Below, in pieces: positions 1 to 6,978 of a stretch of DNA of 9,017 bases. The notes below the pieces were generated by a model that saw nothing but the letters and a program-made list of their open reading frames with translations, was not told the DNA's origin and searched no databases. Each line of letters starts with the position of its first letter. Position 1 is the first letter of the stretch. Source of the stretch: Acidobacteriota bacterium (lineage in GTDB: Bacteria; Acidobacteriota; Terriglobia; UBA7540). Position numbers and translations under genes: made by a program. The DNA is taken from the NCBI GenBank assembly GCA_003224635.1, contig QHZK01000399.1, positions 1 to 9,017 of the forward strand, written 5' to 3'.

Positions 1-2315
1 CCACTCCCACTCATTCCTACATGAAGTTCCTCTACAAGTACCCGCAGGCGGAGTTCCCCTACGCGGCGCTGGTCGAGGAAAATCGTCGTCGCGGGAAGCA
101 GAGCCCGGAATTCGAGCTGCTCGACACGGGTGTGTTCGACCAGGACCGCTACTTCGACGTCTTGTTCGAGTACGCCAAGGCCACGCCCGAAGACATCCTG
201 ATCCGCATCACGGCCTACAACCGCGGACCCGAGCTGGCCAAGCTCGACCTGCTGCCCACGCTGTGGTTTCGCAACACGTGGTCTTGGGGACGGCCCGATC
301 TGGCGGGACAGTGCGAGGCGCCGAAACTGGCCCCGGTCAGAGACGTGCGCGGCGCTTCCGTGATCGAAGCCCGCCACGATTACTACGGCCGGCGCTGGCT
401 CGTGTGTGAGTGCTCGCCGCCCCTTCTCTTTACGGAGAACGAGACCAACTTCAAGCGCCTATTCGGGGTCACGAACCGCACGCCCTACGTGAAGGACAGC
501 ATCCACGACTACGTTATCCATGGCTGGGGCGACGCCGTGAACCCCGCTCAGCAAGGGACCAAAGCCAGCGCCCACTACCCGTTTGAGATCCCTTCGGGGG
601 GCAGCGTTACGCTGCGGTTGCGGCTCACGGACCAGGCGCCCCGGGCCGATATGTTCGGCGGCCAGTTTGAGGAGGTCTTCGCACGGCGTCTGGAAGAGGC
701 CGACGAGTTCTACAGGAAGCGCGTGGGGAGCTCCTCCAGCGAGGACGCGGCGAACGTGCAGCGGCAGGCGTTTGCGGGGATGTTCTGGTCGAAGCAGTTT
801 TATCATTACGACGTGCGCACCTGGCTCGAAGGCGACCCCACCCAGCCGCCGCCTCCTCCCGAGCGACGCTCAGGACGGAACCACAAGTGGAAACACCTCT
901 TCAACGCTGACGTGCTCTCCATGCCTGACAAGTGGGAGTACCCGTGGTACGCCGCGTGGGACCTCGCCTTTCACTGCGTCAACCTGGCGCTCGTCGATCC
1001 CGACTTTGCCAAAGAGCAACTCATCCTTCTGCTGCGCGAGTGGTACATGCACCCGAACGGGCAGTTGCCGGCCTACGAGTGGGCCCTCGACGACGTGAAT
1101 CCGCCCGTTCACGCCTGGGCGGCGTGGCGCGTGTACAAGATCGAAGAACGCGTCCGAGGCAAGGCCGATCGGGCCTTCCTCGAGCGGGTGTTTCACAAGC
1201 TGCTGCTCAATTTCACCTGGTGGGTGAACCGCAAGGACCCTGAAGGCATGAACGTTTTCGAGGGCGGATTCCTGGGACTCGACAATATCGGGGTCTTCGA
1301 TCGCTCGGCGAAGCTGCCCTCGGGAGAATTCATCGAGCAGTCCGACGGCACCAGCTGGATGGGTATGTCTTGCCTGAACATGCTCTCGATCGCCATGGAG
1401 CTCGCCTGGGAAGACCCGGTGTACGAAGACGTGGCCAGCAAGTTTTTCGAGCACTTCGTCCACATCGCCCACGCCATGAACGACTTGGGCGGGGAGGGAG
1501 TCGAGCTCTGGAACGAGGAAGACGGCTTTTACTACGACGTGCTGCACCTGCCGAATGGGACCCACTATCCTCTGAAGGTGCGCTCCATGGTGGGTCTGGT
1601 CCCGCTGTTCGCGGTGGAAACACTGGAACCGGAAGCCCTCGACAAGCTGCCTGGTTTCAAGCGCCGCATGCAGTGGTTCATCGACCATGATCCCGACGTC
1701 CCCAGCCACATCGACATGAGCCGCACCTCCGAACACGGCGTGCGGCGGCTGCTGTCCCTGGTCAGCCGCGGACGGCTCTTGCGCGTGCTTCGGTACGTGC
1801 TGGACGAGTCGGAATTCCTGTCGCCTTCGGGAGTCCGCGCGCTTTCCAAGTACCACCGCGACCACCCTTACGTGCTGAAACTCGACGGCGACGAGCACGG
1901 CATTGACTACGAGCCGGCGGAGTCCACCACGGGCCTCTTCGGCGGCAATTCCAATTGGCGCGGCCCGGTGTGGTTCCCGATGAACTTCCTGCTGATCGAA
2001 TCCCTGCAGAGGTTCCACTACTACTACGGCGACGAACTCACTGTGGAGTTCCCCACCGGCTCGCGCCAGATGAAGACGCTGTGGGAGGTCGCCGCAGAGC
2101 TTTCCCGCCGGCTGACCCGTATTTTTCTGCGCGGCGCGGACGGCCGGCGGCCCGTCTACGGAGACGCCGAAAAGTTTCAGCGGGACCCCCTCTGGCGGGA
2201 CTTGATTCTGTTCTACGAGTGCTTTCACGGCGACAACGGCGCAGGCCTCGGCGCCAGCCACCAGACCGGCTGGACAGGTCTGGTCGCCAAGCTGCTCGAA
2301 CAGAGCGGGGAGTAA
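1..2315 (+). CDS. MGH1/GH63-like glycoside hydrolase, 5' end outside window
   Basis: C-terminal part (770 residues visible) of a large inverting glycosidase of the GH63 / mannosylglycerate-hydrolase-like (YgjK-like) superfamily, with an (alpha/alpha)6-barrel catalytic domain. The frame is open to the window edge: codons from base 3 read TPTHSY before the Met at 21. That Met is therefore probably internal, since relatives recalled from memory have about 100 more N-terminal residues. Counting from Met21, the N-terminal beta-rich part covers roughly 1-230 and the barrel roughly 240-760. The barrel carries WYAAWDLAFH with D314 as likely general acid, the glycine-rich block GGNSNWRGPVWFPMN near 640, and FYE with E733 as likely general base, followed by GASHQTGWTG. 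The substrate cannot be read from sequence: an alpha-glucoside, mannosylglycerate or another alpha-glycan are all possible. The debranching enzyme 349 bp downstream on the same strand favours alpha-glucan or osmolyte sugar turnover. No signal peptide can be judged. Confidence 0.85.
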   Translation, partial: TPTHSYMKFLYKYPQAEFPYAALVEENRRRGKQSPEFELLDTGVFDQDRYFDVLFEYAKATPEDILIRITAYNRGPELAKLDLLPTLWFRNTWSWGRPDLAGQCEAPKLAPVRDVRGASVIEARHDYYGRRWLVCECSPPLLFTENETNFKRLFGVTNRTPYVKDSIHDYVIHGWGDAVNPAQQGTKASAHYPFEIPSGGSVTLRLRLTDQAPRADMFGGQFEEVFARRLEEADEFYRKRVGSSSSEDAANVQRQAFAGMFWSKQFYHYDVRTWLEGDPTQPPPPPERRSGRNHKWKHLFNADVLSMPDKWEYPWYAAWDLAFHCVNLALVDPDFAKEQLILLLREWYMHPNGQLPAYEWALDDVNPPVHAWAAWRVYKIEERVRGKADRAFLERVFHKLLLNFTWWVNRKDPEGMNVFEGGFLGLDNIGVFDRSAKLPSGEFIEQSDGTSWMGMSCLNMLSIAMELAWEDPVYEDVASKFFEHFVHIAHAMNDLGGEGVELWNEEDGFYYDVLHLPNGTHYPLKVRSMVGLVPLFAVETLEPEALDKLPGFKRRMQWFIDHDPDVPSHIDMSRTSEHGVRRLLSLVSRGRLLRVLRYVLDESEFLSPSGVRALSKYHRDHPYVLKLDGDEHGIDYEPAESTTGLFGGNSNWRGPVWFPMNFLLIESLQRFHYYYGDELTVEFPTGSRQMKTLWEVAAELSRRLTRIFLRGADGRRPVYGDAEKFQRDPLWRDLILFYECFHGDNGAGLGASHQTGWTGLVAKLLEQSGE

Positions 2316-2325
2316 AGAAGTCTTC

Positions 2326-2366
2326 AGTCATCAGTAGTTATCAGTAGTCAGTTATCAGCTATCAGC
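2326..2366. repeat. Degenerate heptamer array A, left arm
   Basis: Begins 10 bp after the stop codon of the glycosidase gene. Units of about 7 bp with consensus AGTNATC or AGCTATC: AGTCATC, one 10-bp variant, AGTAGTC, AGTTATC, AGCTATC, then a partial AGC. The array at 2623-2658 is its reverse complement in consensus, so the two form the outermost arms of a nested inverted structure. Non-coding. Confidence 0.7.
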
Positions 2367-2378
2367 AAGAAGCAGTTA

Positions 2379-2475
2379 AAAAGTCGAAAGTCTAAGAGTT
2401 GAAAGTTCAAACCCGAAGCGCCGTCAGTGGCTTTCGATCTTCGGCTCTCGACCTTCAACTTCAATCTTCAACCTT
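2379..2475. repeat. Heptamer array B, two inverted arms
   Basis: The left arm (2379-2410) has 7-bp units such as AAAAGTC, GAAAGTC, TAAGAGT and TGAAAGT. The right arm (2434-2475) has six consecutive 7-bp units: TCGATCT, TCGGCTC, TCGACCT, TCAACTT, CAATCTT, CAACCTT. The reverse complement of the right arm (AAGGTTG, AAGATTG and so on) resembles the left arm. About 23 bp (2411-2433) separate the arms. No convincing reading frame crosses it. Confidence 0.6.
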
Positions 2476-2503
2476 GTTCCTGACTGATGACTACTTGATG
2501 ATT

Positions 2504-2605
2504 GCAAAATATAGTGACGACGTTTTCTGTAGCGGCGGTCTGCGACCGCCGTTTTTCGGCGCTCATAGAGCGCCGCTACAGCGAAGAAGTGTCACTATAT
2601 TTCGC
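2504..2605. repeat. BIME-like element: paired inverted REP hairpins
   Basis: A 102-bp imperfect palindrome. The outer arms 2504-2518 and 2591-2605 match at 14 of 15 positions, with 12 perfect at the core (AAATATAGTGAC). Inside, CTGTAGCGGCG at 2527-2537 is perfectly inverted at 2571-2581. Between these sit two hairpins: 2533-2551 (8-bp stem CGGCGGTC, 3-nt loop TGC) and 2557-2575 (8-bp stem CGGCGCTC, 3-nt loop ATA), separated by five T. The first hairpin is preceded by GTAG (2529-2532) and the second followed by CTAC (2576-2579). This is the layout of two REP units in inverted orientation, as recognised by RAYT (TnpA-REP, Y1) transposases. No RAYT gene is in the window, so any mobilisation would be in trans. 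Confidence 0.75.
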
Positions 2606-2622
2606 GATTCTCAGTAAGAGCG

Positions 2623-2658
2623 GATAGCTGATAGCTGAGAACTGAAAACTGACAACTG
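2623..2658. repeat. Heptamer array A', right arm
   Basis: Five exact-period 7-bp units: GATAGCT, GATAGCT, GAGAACT, GAAAACT, GACAACT, then G. The consensus GANARCT is the reverse complement of array A at 2326-2366. It ends 6 bp before the debranching-enzyme start codon, so it occupies the place where a Shine-Dalgarno sequence would lie. Confidence 0.75.
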
Positions 2659-2664
2659 CTTTCC

Positions 2665-4677
2665 ATGATTGACCCCTTCATTGACTTCGGCCGCGAGATT
2701 TGCGGCGATCTCGAGGCCGCCGAGCAGCGCGAATGGCTGGTCACGAACGGGCTCGGCGGTTTTGCCTCGGGCACGGTCGCCGGGTCGTTGACGCGCCGCT
2801 ACCACGGCCTGTTGATCGCCGCGCTTCAGCCGCCACTCGGCCGCACGCTGCTGGTCGCAAAATTGGAAGAGACCGCCGAATACGACGCCCAATCGTTTCC
2901 ACTCTCGACCGATCGCTGGACGGACGGCACCATCGCCCCTCGCGGCTACCTGAACCTCGAGCGGTTTCGACTCGAAGGCACGACGCCTGTCTGGACGTTT
3001 GCTCTCGCCGACGCTCTGCTCGAAAGGCGGGTTTGGATGCGGCACGGGTCGAACACCACGTACGTCCGTTACGACGTCGTGCGCTCGAGCGGCGCGCTGA
3101 AGCTGACGCTCAAGGCGCTGGTCAACTATCGCTGCTACTATTCCCTAACCCGAGCGGGCGCCAGCGCGGGGGCTTGGCGGATGGACATCCAGCCCGTCGA
3201 GCATGGCCTGCGTGTGACGGCCCTCGAGGGTGCGACGCCTTTCTACCTGTTGGGTGCGACCGCTCGGGTCGAACCCGCCGAGGAGTGGTATCTGAATTTT
3301 GACCTGCCCGCCGAGCGTTTTCGCGGTCTCGACGATCACGAAGACCATCTGCACGCCGGCACCTTCACCGCCGACCTGAAATCGGGCAACCCGCTGACGA
3401 TTGTCCTGAGCACGGAGTCCGGTGCGGACAGCACTCACGAGCTTCAAGCTCGCTGGGCTCGCGAGACCGTCCTACTCGATCAATGGACTCACACGATGTC
3501 GCGCCTGACGGACGGCGCGCCGGACCCGACGCCCCCCTGGATACGTCAACTGGTTCTCGCCGCCGACCAGTTCATCGTTCGCCGCCCCCTGGCCGCCGAC
3601 CCCGAGGCGTGCTCGGTGATCGCGGGCTATCCGTGGTTCTCCGACTGGGGACGCGACACCACGATCAGCCTGCCTGGCCTGACTCTCGCCACCGGGCAGC
3701 CGGCCACGGCGCGCAGCGTCCTCCAGACCTTCGCCAGGTTCGTGGACGGAGGCCTGCTTCCGAACCGCTTTCCCGAGGGCAGCGAGCCTCCGGAATACAA
3801 CACGGCGGACGCCACGCTCTGGTTCTTCGAAGCGATACGCCAGTACTACGCCGCCACGGACGACCGGAAGCTCCTGCGCGGTCTTTTCGCCCTGCTGGCG
3901 GACATTGTTGACCGGCACCTGCGCGGCGCCCGCCACAACATCCACGTCGACCCCACGGACGGGCTCCTCTACGCGGGCGAGCCGGGCGTGCAAGTGACCT
4001 GGATGGACGCCAAGGCCGGGAATTGGGTGGTGACGCCGAGAATCGGCAAGCCCGTGGAGGTGAACGCGCTCTGGTACAACGCGCTGCTGCGCACGGCGGA
4101 ATTTGCGCGCGCCATCGACAAGCCCCCGGCAGAGTACGAGCACATGGCGGCGCAGGCGCGAGCGAACTTCCAGCGCTTCTGGAGCCCCACCATGGGTTGC
4201 TGCTTTGACGTGATTGATGGCCCGGGGGGAGACGATGCGTCGCTGCGACCGAACCAGCTCCTGACCGTCTCCTTGCCGAGCAGCCCGCTCGATCCCGAGC
4301 AGCAGCGCGCCGTGGTTGACGCTTGCGCGCGTCACCTGCTCACCAGCTATGGGCTGCGCAGCCTTGCTGCCACTCACCCGCAGTACAAGGGGCGCTACGA
4401 AGGCGACGAGCGCCGGCGCGCCGCCGCTTACCACCAGGGGACCGTGTGGGCTTGGTGGCTGGGACCGTTCGTCACGGCGCACTTGCGCGTCTACCGCGAC
4501 CCCGCCAAGGCCGCCTCGTTTCTCGAGCCGATCGCCAATCACTTGAAGTCGCACGGACTCGGCAGCGTCAGCGAGGCCTTTGATGGCGACCCGCCCTTCA
4601 CTCCTCGGGGAGCGATTGCGCAGGCATGGTCCGTGGCGGAGGTGCTGCGCGCCTGGGCCGCCTGCCACACCTTTTGA
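2665..4677 (+). CDS. Glycogen debranching enzyme (GH133 amylo-alpha-1,6-glucosidase type)
   Basis: Complete 670-residue cytosolic enzyme, no signal peptide, of the archaeal/bacterial GDE family that hydrolyses alpha-1,6-linked glucose at glycogen branch stubs. The N-terminal GDE_N-like domain (about 1-230) opens with the family hallmark REWLVTNGLGGFASGT (residues 22-37), then RRYHGLL. The C-terminal (alpha/alpha)6 glucosidase domain covers about 275-668. It contains GYPWFSDWGRDT, with D331 the likely catalytic acid, YHQGTVWAWWLGPF near 590, and SEAFDGDPP, with E637 the likely catalytic base. The length is normal for the single-function bacterial form; the fused transferase half of eukaryotic AGL is absent. 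The ATG at 2665 suits the family N-terminus but has no clear Shine-Dalgarno because heptamer repeats reach to within 6 bp of it. It lies 349 bp downstream of the MGH1/GH63-like gene and may be co-transcribed with it. The family call is firm; physiological substrate and partners are inferred. Confidence 0.93.
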   Translation: MIDPFIDFGREICGDLEAAEQREWLVTNGLGGFASGTVAGSLTRRYHGLLIAALQPPLGRTLLVAKLEETAEYDAQSFPLSTDRWTDGTIAPRGYLNLERFRLEGTTPVWTFALADALLERRVWMRHGSNTTYVRYDVVRSSGALKLTLKALVNYRCYYSLTRAGASAGAWRMDIQPVEHGLRVTALEGATPFYLLGATARVEPAEEWYLNFDLPAERFRGLDDHEDHLHAGTFTADLKSGNPLTIVLSTESGADSTHELQARWARETVLLDQWTHTMSRLTDGAPDPTPPWIRQLVLAADQFIVRRPLAADPEACSVIAGYPWFSDWGRDTTISLPGLTLATGQPATARSVLQTFARFVDGGLLPNRFPEGSEPPEYNTADATLWFFEAIRQYYAATDDRKLLRGLFALLADIVDRHLRGARHNIHVDPTDGLLYAGEPGVQVTWMDAKAGNWVVTPRIGKPVEVNALWYNALLRTAEFARAIDKPPAEYEHMAAQARANFQRFWSPTMGCCFDVIDGPGGDDASLRPNQLLTVSLPSSPLDPEQQRAVVDACARHLLTSYGLRSLAATHPQYKGRYEGDERRRAAAYHQGTVWAWWLGPFVTAHLRVYRDPAKAASFLEPIANHLKSHGLGSVSEAFDGDPPFTPRGAIAQAWSVAEVLRAWAACHTF

Positions 4678-4727
4678 GAATGGCGCGCAAGGGAAGCCTG
4701 GGCTCGACTTTCGGAGGGAAACACGCG

Positions 4728-5975
4728 TCAGTTGTTGCTGATGCTCTCGGAGGGTAAAGCCGAGGATAAGGGGCCAGAGGCCTCCCCGGCGCGCCGCTGC
4801 TTCTTGCGGATGGTCCGTCTTGACTCGGGAGTGCTCTGGTCCGACGCCGCCGCCAGGGCCGCGGCGGCGCGCGCGCCCGCGTCACAGACGGAGGCGAAGC
4901 TTTCTACAGCGGGAGCGGCTTCGAAAGTGGTCCCGGCCAGCTCCCTGAAATTTTCCTTCGCAAACGTCAGCTCTCGAACGTCGTGATCGCAGTCGATGGT
5001 CACCCGATCGCCGAGCTCGACCTGGCGGGTGGCCAGAAGGTTCGACAGCGGAAACACCAGGTGGCGCTCGATCGAGCGCTTCAGGTGCCGCGCCCCGAAT
5101 TTCGAGTCGGTGCCTTCGTCGAGCAGGAAATGGCGGGCGCCCGGCGTGCAATTGAACACAAACTCCTTGCCCACGGCCGAGGATATGATCCTCTCCTGCA
5201 CGTTCTTGAGCTCGATATCCAGAATCTTCTCGAGGTGCTCGCGGTTGAGAGTGCGGAAGACGATCACCTTGTCAAGCCGGTTCATGAACTCGGGCGAAAA
5301 CTTGCGCTGTGCCGCTTCGGTCGCGGTCCGGTAGATTTTCTGGTCGAGCTCCTCATCAGTCTCGCGCGCGCCGCCGGTGTAACCCATGCCACCGTGAATC
5401 AGTTTAGTCATCTCTTCCGATCCAAGGTTGGAAGTGAGGAAGACCAGGCTCTGTGAGAAGTCGACGCGACGGTTGTCGCCCAGAGTCAGCGTGGCTTTGT
5501 CCATAATGCCCAGCAGGAGCTGCCACAGAGCGTCCGAAGCCTTCTCGATCTCATCAAAGAGCACTAGCGAAAGCTTGTGCTCGTCCGTGTAGTGCTGCTC
5601 CAGCACTTCCTGGGTGAGGGCCGGGCTGGTCTCGCGGTGACCGAGGTAACCTGGGGGCGAGCCGATCAGCTTGGCGATTTCGTGACTGTGCTGGAACTCC
5701 GCGCAGTCGATCTTGACCACGGCGCGGGGATCGCCAAAGAGCGTCTCCGCCACGGCTTCCACCAAGCGCGTCTTCCCCGACCCGGTCGGGCCGAGCAGCA
5801 GCAGGTTCACGATGGGCCGTCCCGGCGCCACGAGCCCGGACTTGTGGACCTGAAAGACGTGCGACAGTCGCCGCACGGCGCGGTCCTGACCCACCACGCG
5901 CTGCCGGAGATTCTCAAAGTCCTGCGCTTCGGGGCTTTGCAACCTCGGATCGAGTATGGTTTGAAGTCCGCTCAT
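4728..5975 (-). CDS. Stand-alone Clp/Hsp100 D2-type AAA+ ATPase
   Basis: A 415-residue protein corresponding to only the second ATPase module of ClpB/ClpA. It lacks the Clp N-domain, D1 and middle coiled coil. Visible elements: VVGQDRAV (27-34), Walker A GPTGSGKT (62-69), pore-loop-like GYLGH with Y110, Walker B LVLFDE (137-142), sensor 1 FLTSN (N183), arginine finger in MNRLD (R233), sensor 2 GARHLKR (R296), and the ClpB D2-small domain from about 243 to 345. All nucleotide-handling residues appear intact. Residues 350-415 form an Ala/Ser-rich, probably disordered tail. The stretch between sensor 1 and the Arg finger seems about a dozen residues longer than I recall for ClpB, and it lacks a clear IGF/IGL ClpP-docking tripeptide, so a disaggregase or remodelling role is likelier than ClpP partnership. 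GGGAG lies about 7 nt before the ATG. It is convergent with the debranching gene, with 50 bp between, and third in a minus-strand cluster. Confidence 0.88.
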   Translation of the reverse strand: MSGLQTILDPRLQSPEAQDFENLRQRVVGQDRAVRRLSHVFQVHKSGLVAPGRPIVNLLLLGPTGSGKTRLVEAVAETLFGDPRAVVKIDCAEFQHSHEIAKLIGSPPGYLGHRETSPALTQEVLEQHYTDEHKLSLVLFDEIEKASDALWQLLLGIMDKATLTLGDNRRVDFSQSLVFLTSNLGSEEMTKLIHGGMGYTGGARETDEELDQKIYRTATEAAQRKFSPEFMNRLDKVIVFRTLNREHLEKILDIELKNVQERIISSAVGKEFVFNCTPGARHFLLDEGTDSKFGARHLKRSIERHLVFPLSNLLATRQVELGDRVTIDCDHDVRELTFAKENFRELAGTTFEAAPAVESFASVCDAGARAAAALAAASDQSTPESRRTIRKKQRRAGEASGPLSSALPSESISNN

Positions 5976-6000
5976 TTTCTTCTCCCGACCTCTTCTGTTC

Positions 6001-6037
6001 TTGAATGCAGTCTGGAGGCCTGCGGGCGTGCATTCAA
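6001..6037. promoter_or_regulatory. Perfect 9-bp inverted repeat upstream of the Clp-like gene
   Basis: TTGAATGCA (6001-6009) and TGCATTCAA (6029-6037) are exact reverse complements separated by 19 bp. It lies 26-62 bp upstream of the Clp-like ATG (5975), inside the 90-bp gap after the winged-helix gene. It fits an operator for a dimeric regulator. It is not the CIRCE heat-shock operator, which is TTAGCACTC-N9-GAGTGCTAA. A transcript hairpin is possible, but with no following U-run it is a poor terminator. Confidence 0.55.
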
Positions 6038-6065
6038 TTCTGAAGTCAACGTCTTCGGCCAGCCA

Positions 6066-6890
6066 TCAGGCCGCCGCGAGCGAATAAGAGGGATCGACCC
6101 CTCGGGGTAAGAGAACAGCCTGGATTTCCTTGGCCATAGACTCTGCCACGTTTCTCTGCAGCGCCAGAACGTCGGAGATTTCGCGCTCGTAGCTCTTGGT
6201 CCACAGATAGGTTTGGTCGCTCGCCTGGACCAGCCCCCCGGTAATGCGCACCCGGCAATCGGAGTGGAGCACGTTGCCCTCGAGGACGTAGTCCACGCCA
6301 AGCTCCCGACCAATCTGGTCAATGCCTTTGTCGGTGCGATTGCACCTCATGGCGGAGACCCGGGCGACAACACCAAGCCGCTGAGGGCTCAAACTGCCCA
6401 ACTGGGCCGTTATCTCCTCCGTCAGACCTTCGCTGAAGAATTCCTGCCCGGATTCGCCGCCCACGGTATAGAAAGGCAGCACCGCGAGCTTGACCCTATC
6501 CTCACGCGACGCTGCCGCGCCGCCGGCCGCCGCGTTCTTTTCAACCGGGGCAATGACACGGTAACCTCGCCGCGCCAGTGTTTCGATAAAACGGGGTTTT
6601 TCCGCTGAGTCGCCGAGAGCTGTACGGAGCTTGTTAGCGGCCATCTTGAGGCTGCTGTTGAACTCAACGAACGTATCGGGGCCCCAGAGTTTCTCCCGCA
6701 GCTCTTCCTTCGAAACCGCTTCTCCGGGACGCTCAAGCAGCGCGGCCAGCATTTGAAAGGGCTTTTCCTGGAGTTTGACCTTCAGTCCGCTCTTGGACAG
6801 CTCGCCCGAACGAAGGTCGACCTCGAAGAGCCCGAATCGTACGATCGGCGTTGCTCGCATCGTTTTTTCTATCATGGTTTTCTGTATCAC
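6066..6890 (-). CDS. Winged-helix (CadC/OmpR-type) regulator with TolB-like domain, no TPRs
   Basis: A 274-residue cytosolic protein from a GTG start. Residues 14-115 form a Trans_reg_C winged helix: VRFGLFEVDL opening strands, LRPG-like LERPGEAVSKEEL, and the wing-end signature RRGYRVIAPV (108-117). A short Ala/Gly linker leads to a TolB/FlgO-type alpha/beta domain (about 134-260) with KLAVLPF, FFSEGLTEEITAQL, LGVDYVLEGNV and ALQRNVAESMAKEI. CadC's transmembrane helix is missing. Relatives of this architecture usually continue into long TPR arrays; this one stops after LPRGVDPSYSLAAA, and I see no TPR-like sequence downstream in other frames. I chose GTG at 6890 because AGGAGGAG ends about 8 nt before it. 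In-frame ATGs at 6875 and 6860 lack a Shine-Dalgarno, and an ATG at 7010 would overlap the upstream gene. It is probably a DNA-binding regulator; its ligand or partner is unknown. Confidence 0.82.
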   Translation of the reverse strand: MIQKTMIEKTMRATPIVRFGLFEVDLRSGELSKSGLKVKLQEKPFQMLAALLERPGEAVSKEELREKLWGPDTFVEFNSSLKMAANKLRTALGDSAEKPRFIETLARRGYRVIAPVEKNAAAGGAAASREDRVKLAVLPFYTVGGESGQEFFSEGLTEEITAQLGSLSPQRLGVVARVSAMRCNRTDKGIDQIGRELGVDYVLEGNVLHSDCRVRITGGLVQASDQTYLWTKSYEREISDVLALQRNVAESMAKEIQAVLLPRGVDPSYSLAAA

Positions 6891-6898
6891 GGTCACGT

Positions 6899-6905
6899 CT
6901 CCTCC
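6899..6905 (-). promoter_or_regulatory. Strong Shine-Dalgarno deciding the GTG start at 6890
   Basis: On the minus strand GGAGGAG sits 8 nt before GTG 6890. It is the only good ribosome-binding site between the end of the STAS gene and the first conserved winged-helix residues. The GTG at 6896 is too close, and the ATGs at 6875 and 6860 are 23 nt or more away. Confidence 0.6.
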
Positions 6906-6923
6906 TGCCTTCAGACTGAACGT

Positions 6924-6947
6924 GTGGACTGGCGCTTCCGAGTCCAC
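6924..6947. promoter_or_regulatory. Perfect 7-bp inverted repeat before the winged-helix gene
   Basis: GTGGACT (6924-6930) and AGTCCAC (6941-6947) are exact reverse complements with a 10-bp spacer. It sits in the 88-bp gap between STAS and winged-helix genes, 18 bp upstream of the Shine-Dalgarno. It could be an operator or an intercistronic mRNA hairpin. There is no U-run, so it is not an obvious terminator. Confidence 0.5.
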
Positions 6948-6978
6948 GAATTTCACTGGAGCCGTATGCGGTGCGCGT

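Noticed and set aside
870..2261. Long open frame (463 codons) on the minus strand opposite the MGH1/GH63-like gene
   Set aside because: It is a shadow frame from GC-rich codon use. Its translation has no family-like motifs, while the plus-strand frame shows conserved catalytic blocks throughout.
2485..2515. Possible promoter with TATAGT at 2510-2515
   Set aside because: No -35 at suitable spacing, and the TATAGT belongs to the palindromic outer arm of the repeat, appearing on both strands.
2399..2617. 72-codon plus-strand frame between the two carbohydrate genes
   Set aside because: It is built almost entirely from heptamer repeats and the REP hairpins, so it is not credible as protein.
3472..4668. 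Minus-strand open frame of 398 codons opposite the debranching-enzyme gene
   Set aside because: Low-complexity Arg/Gly/Val-rich translation without domains; the plus-strand GH133 motifs cover the same bases.
4678..4727. Bidirectional terminator between the convergent genes
   Set aside because: No stem with flanking T-run could be found in the 50 bp.
6001..6037. Rho-independent terminator after the winged-helix gene
   Set aside because: A 9-bp stem with a 19-nt loop and no U-run on the minus strand does not fit a terminator; kept as an operator candidate.
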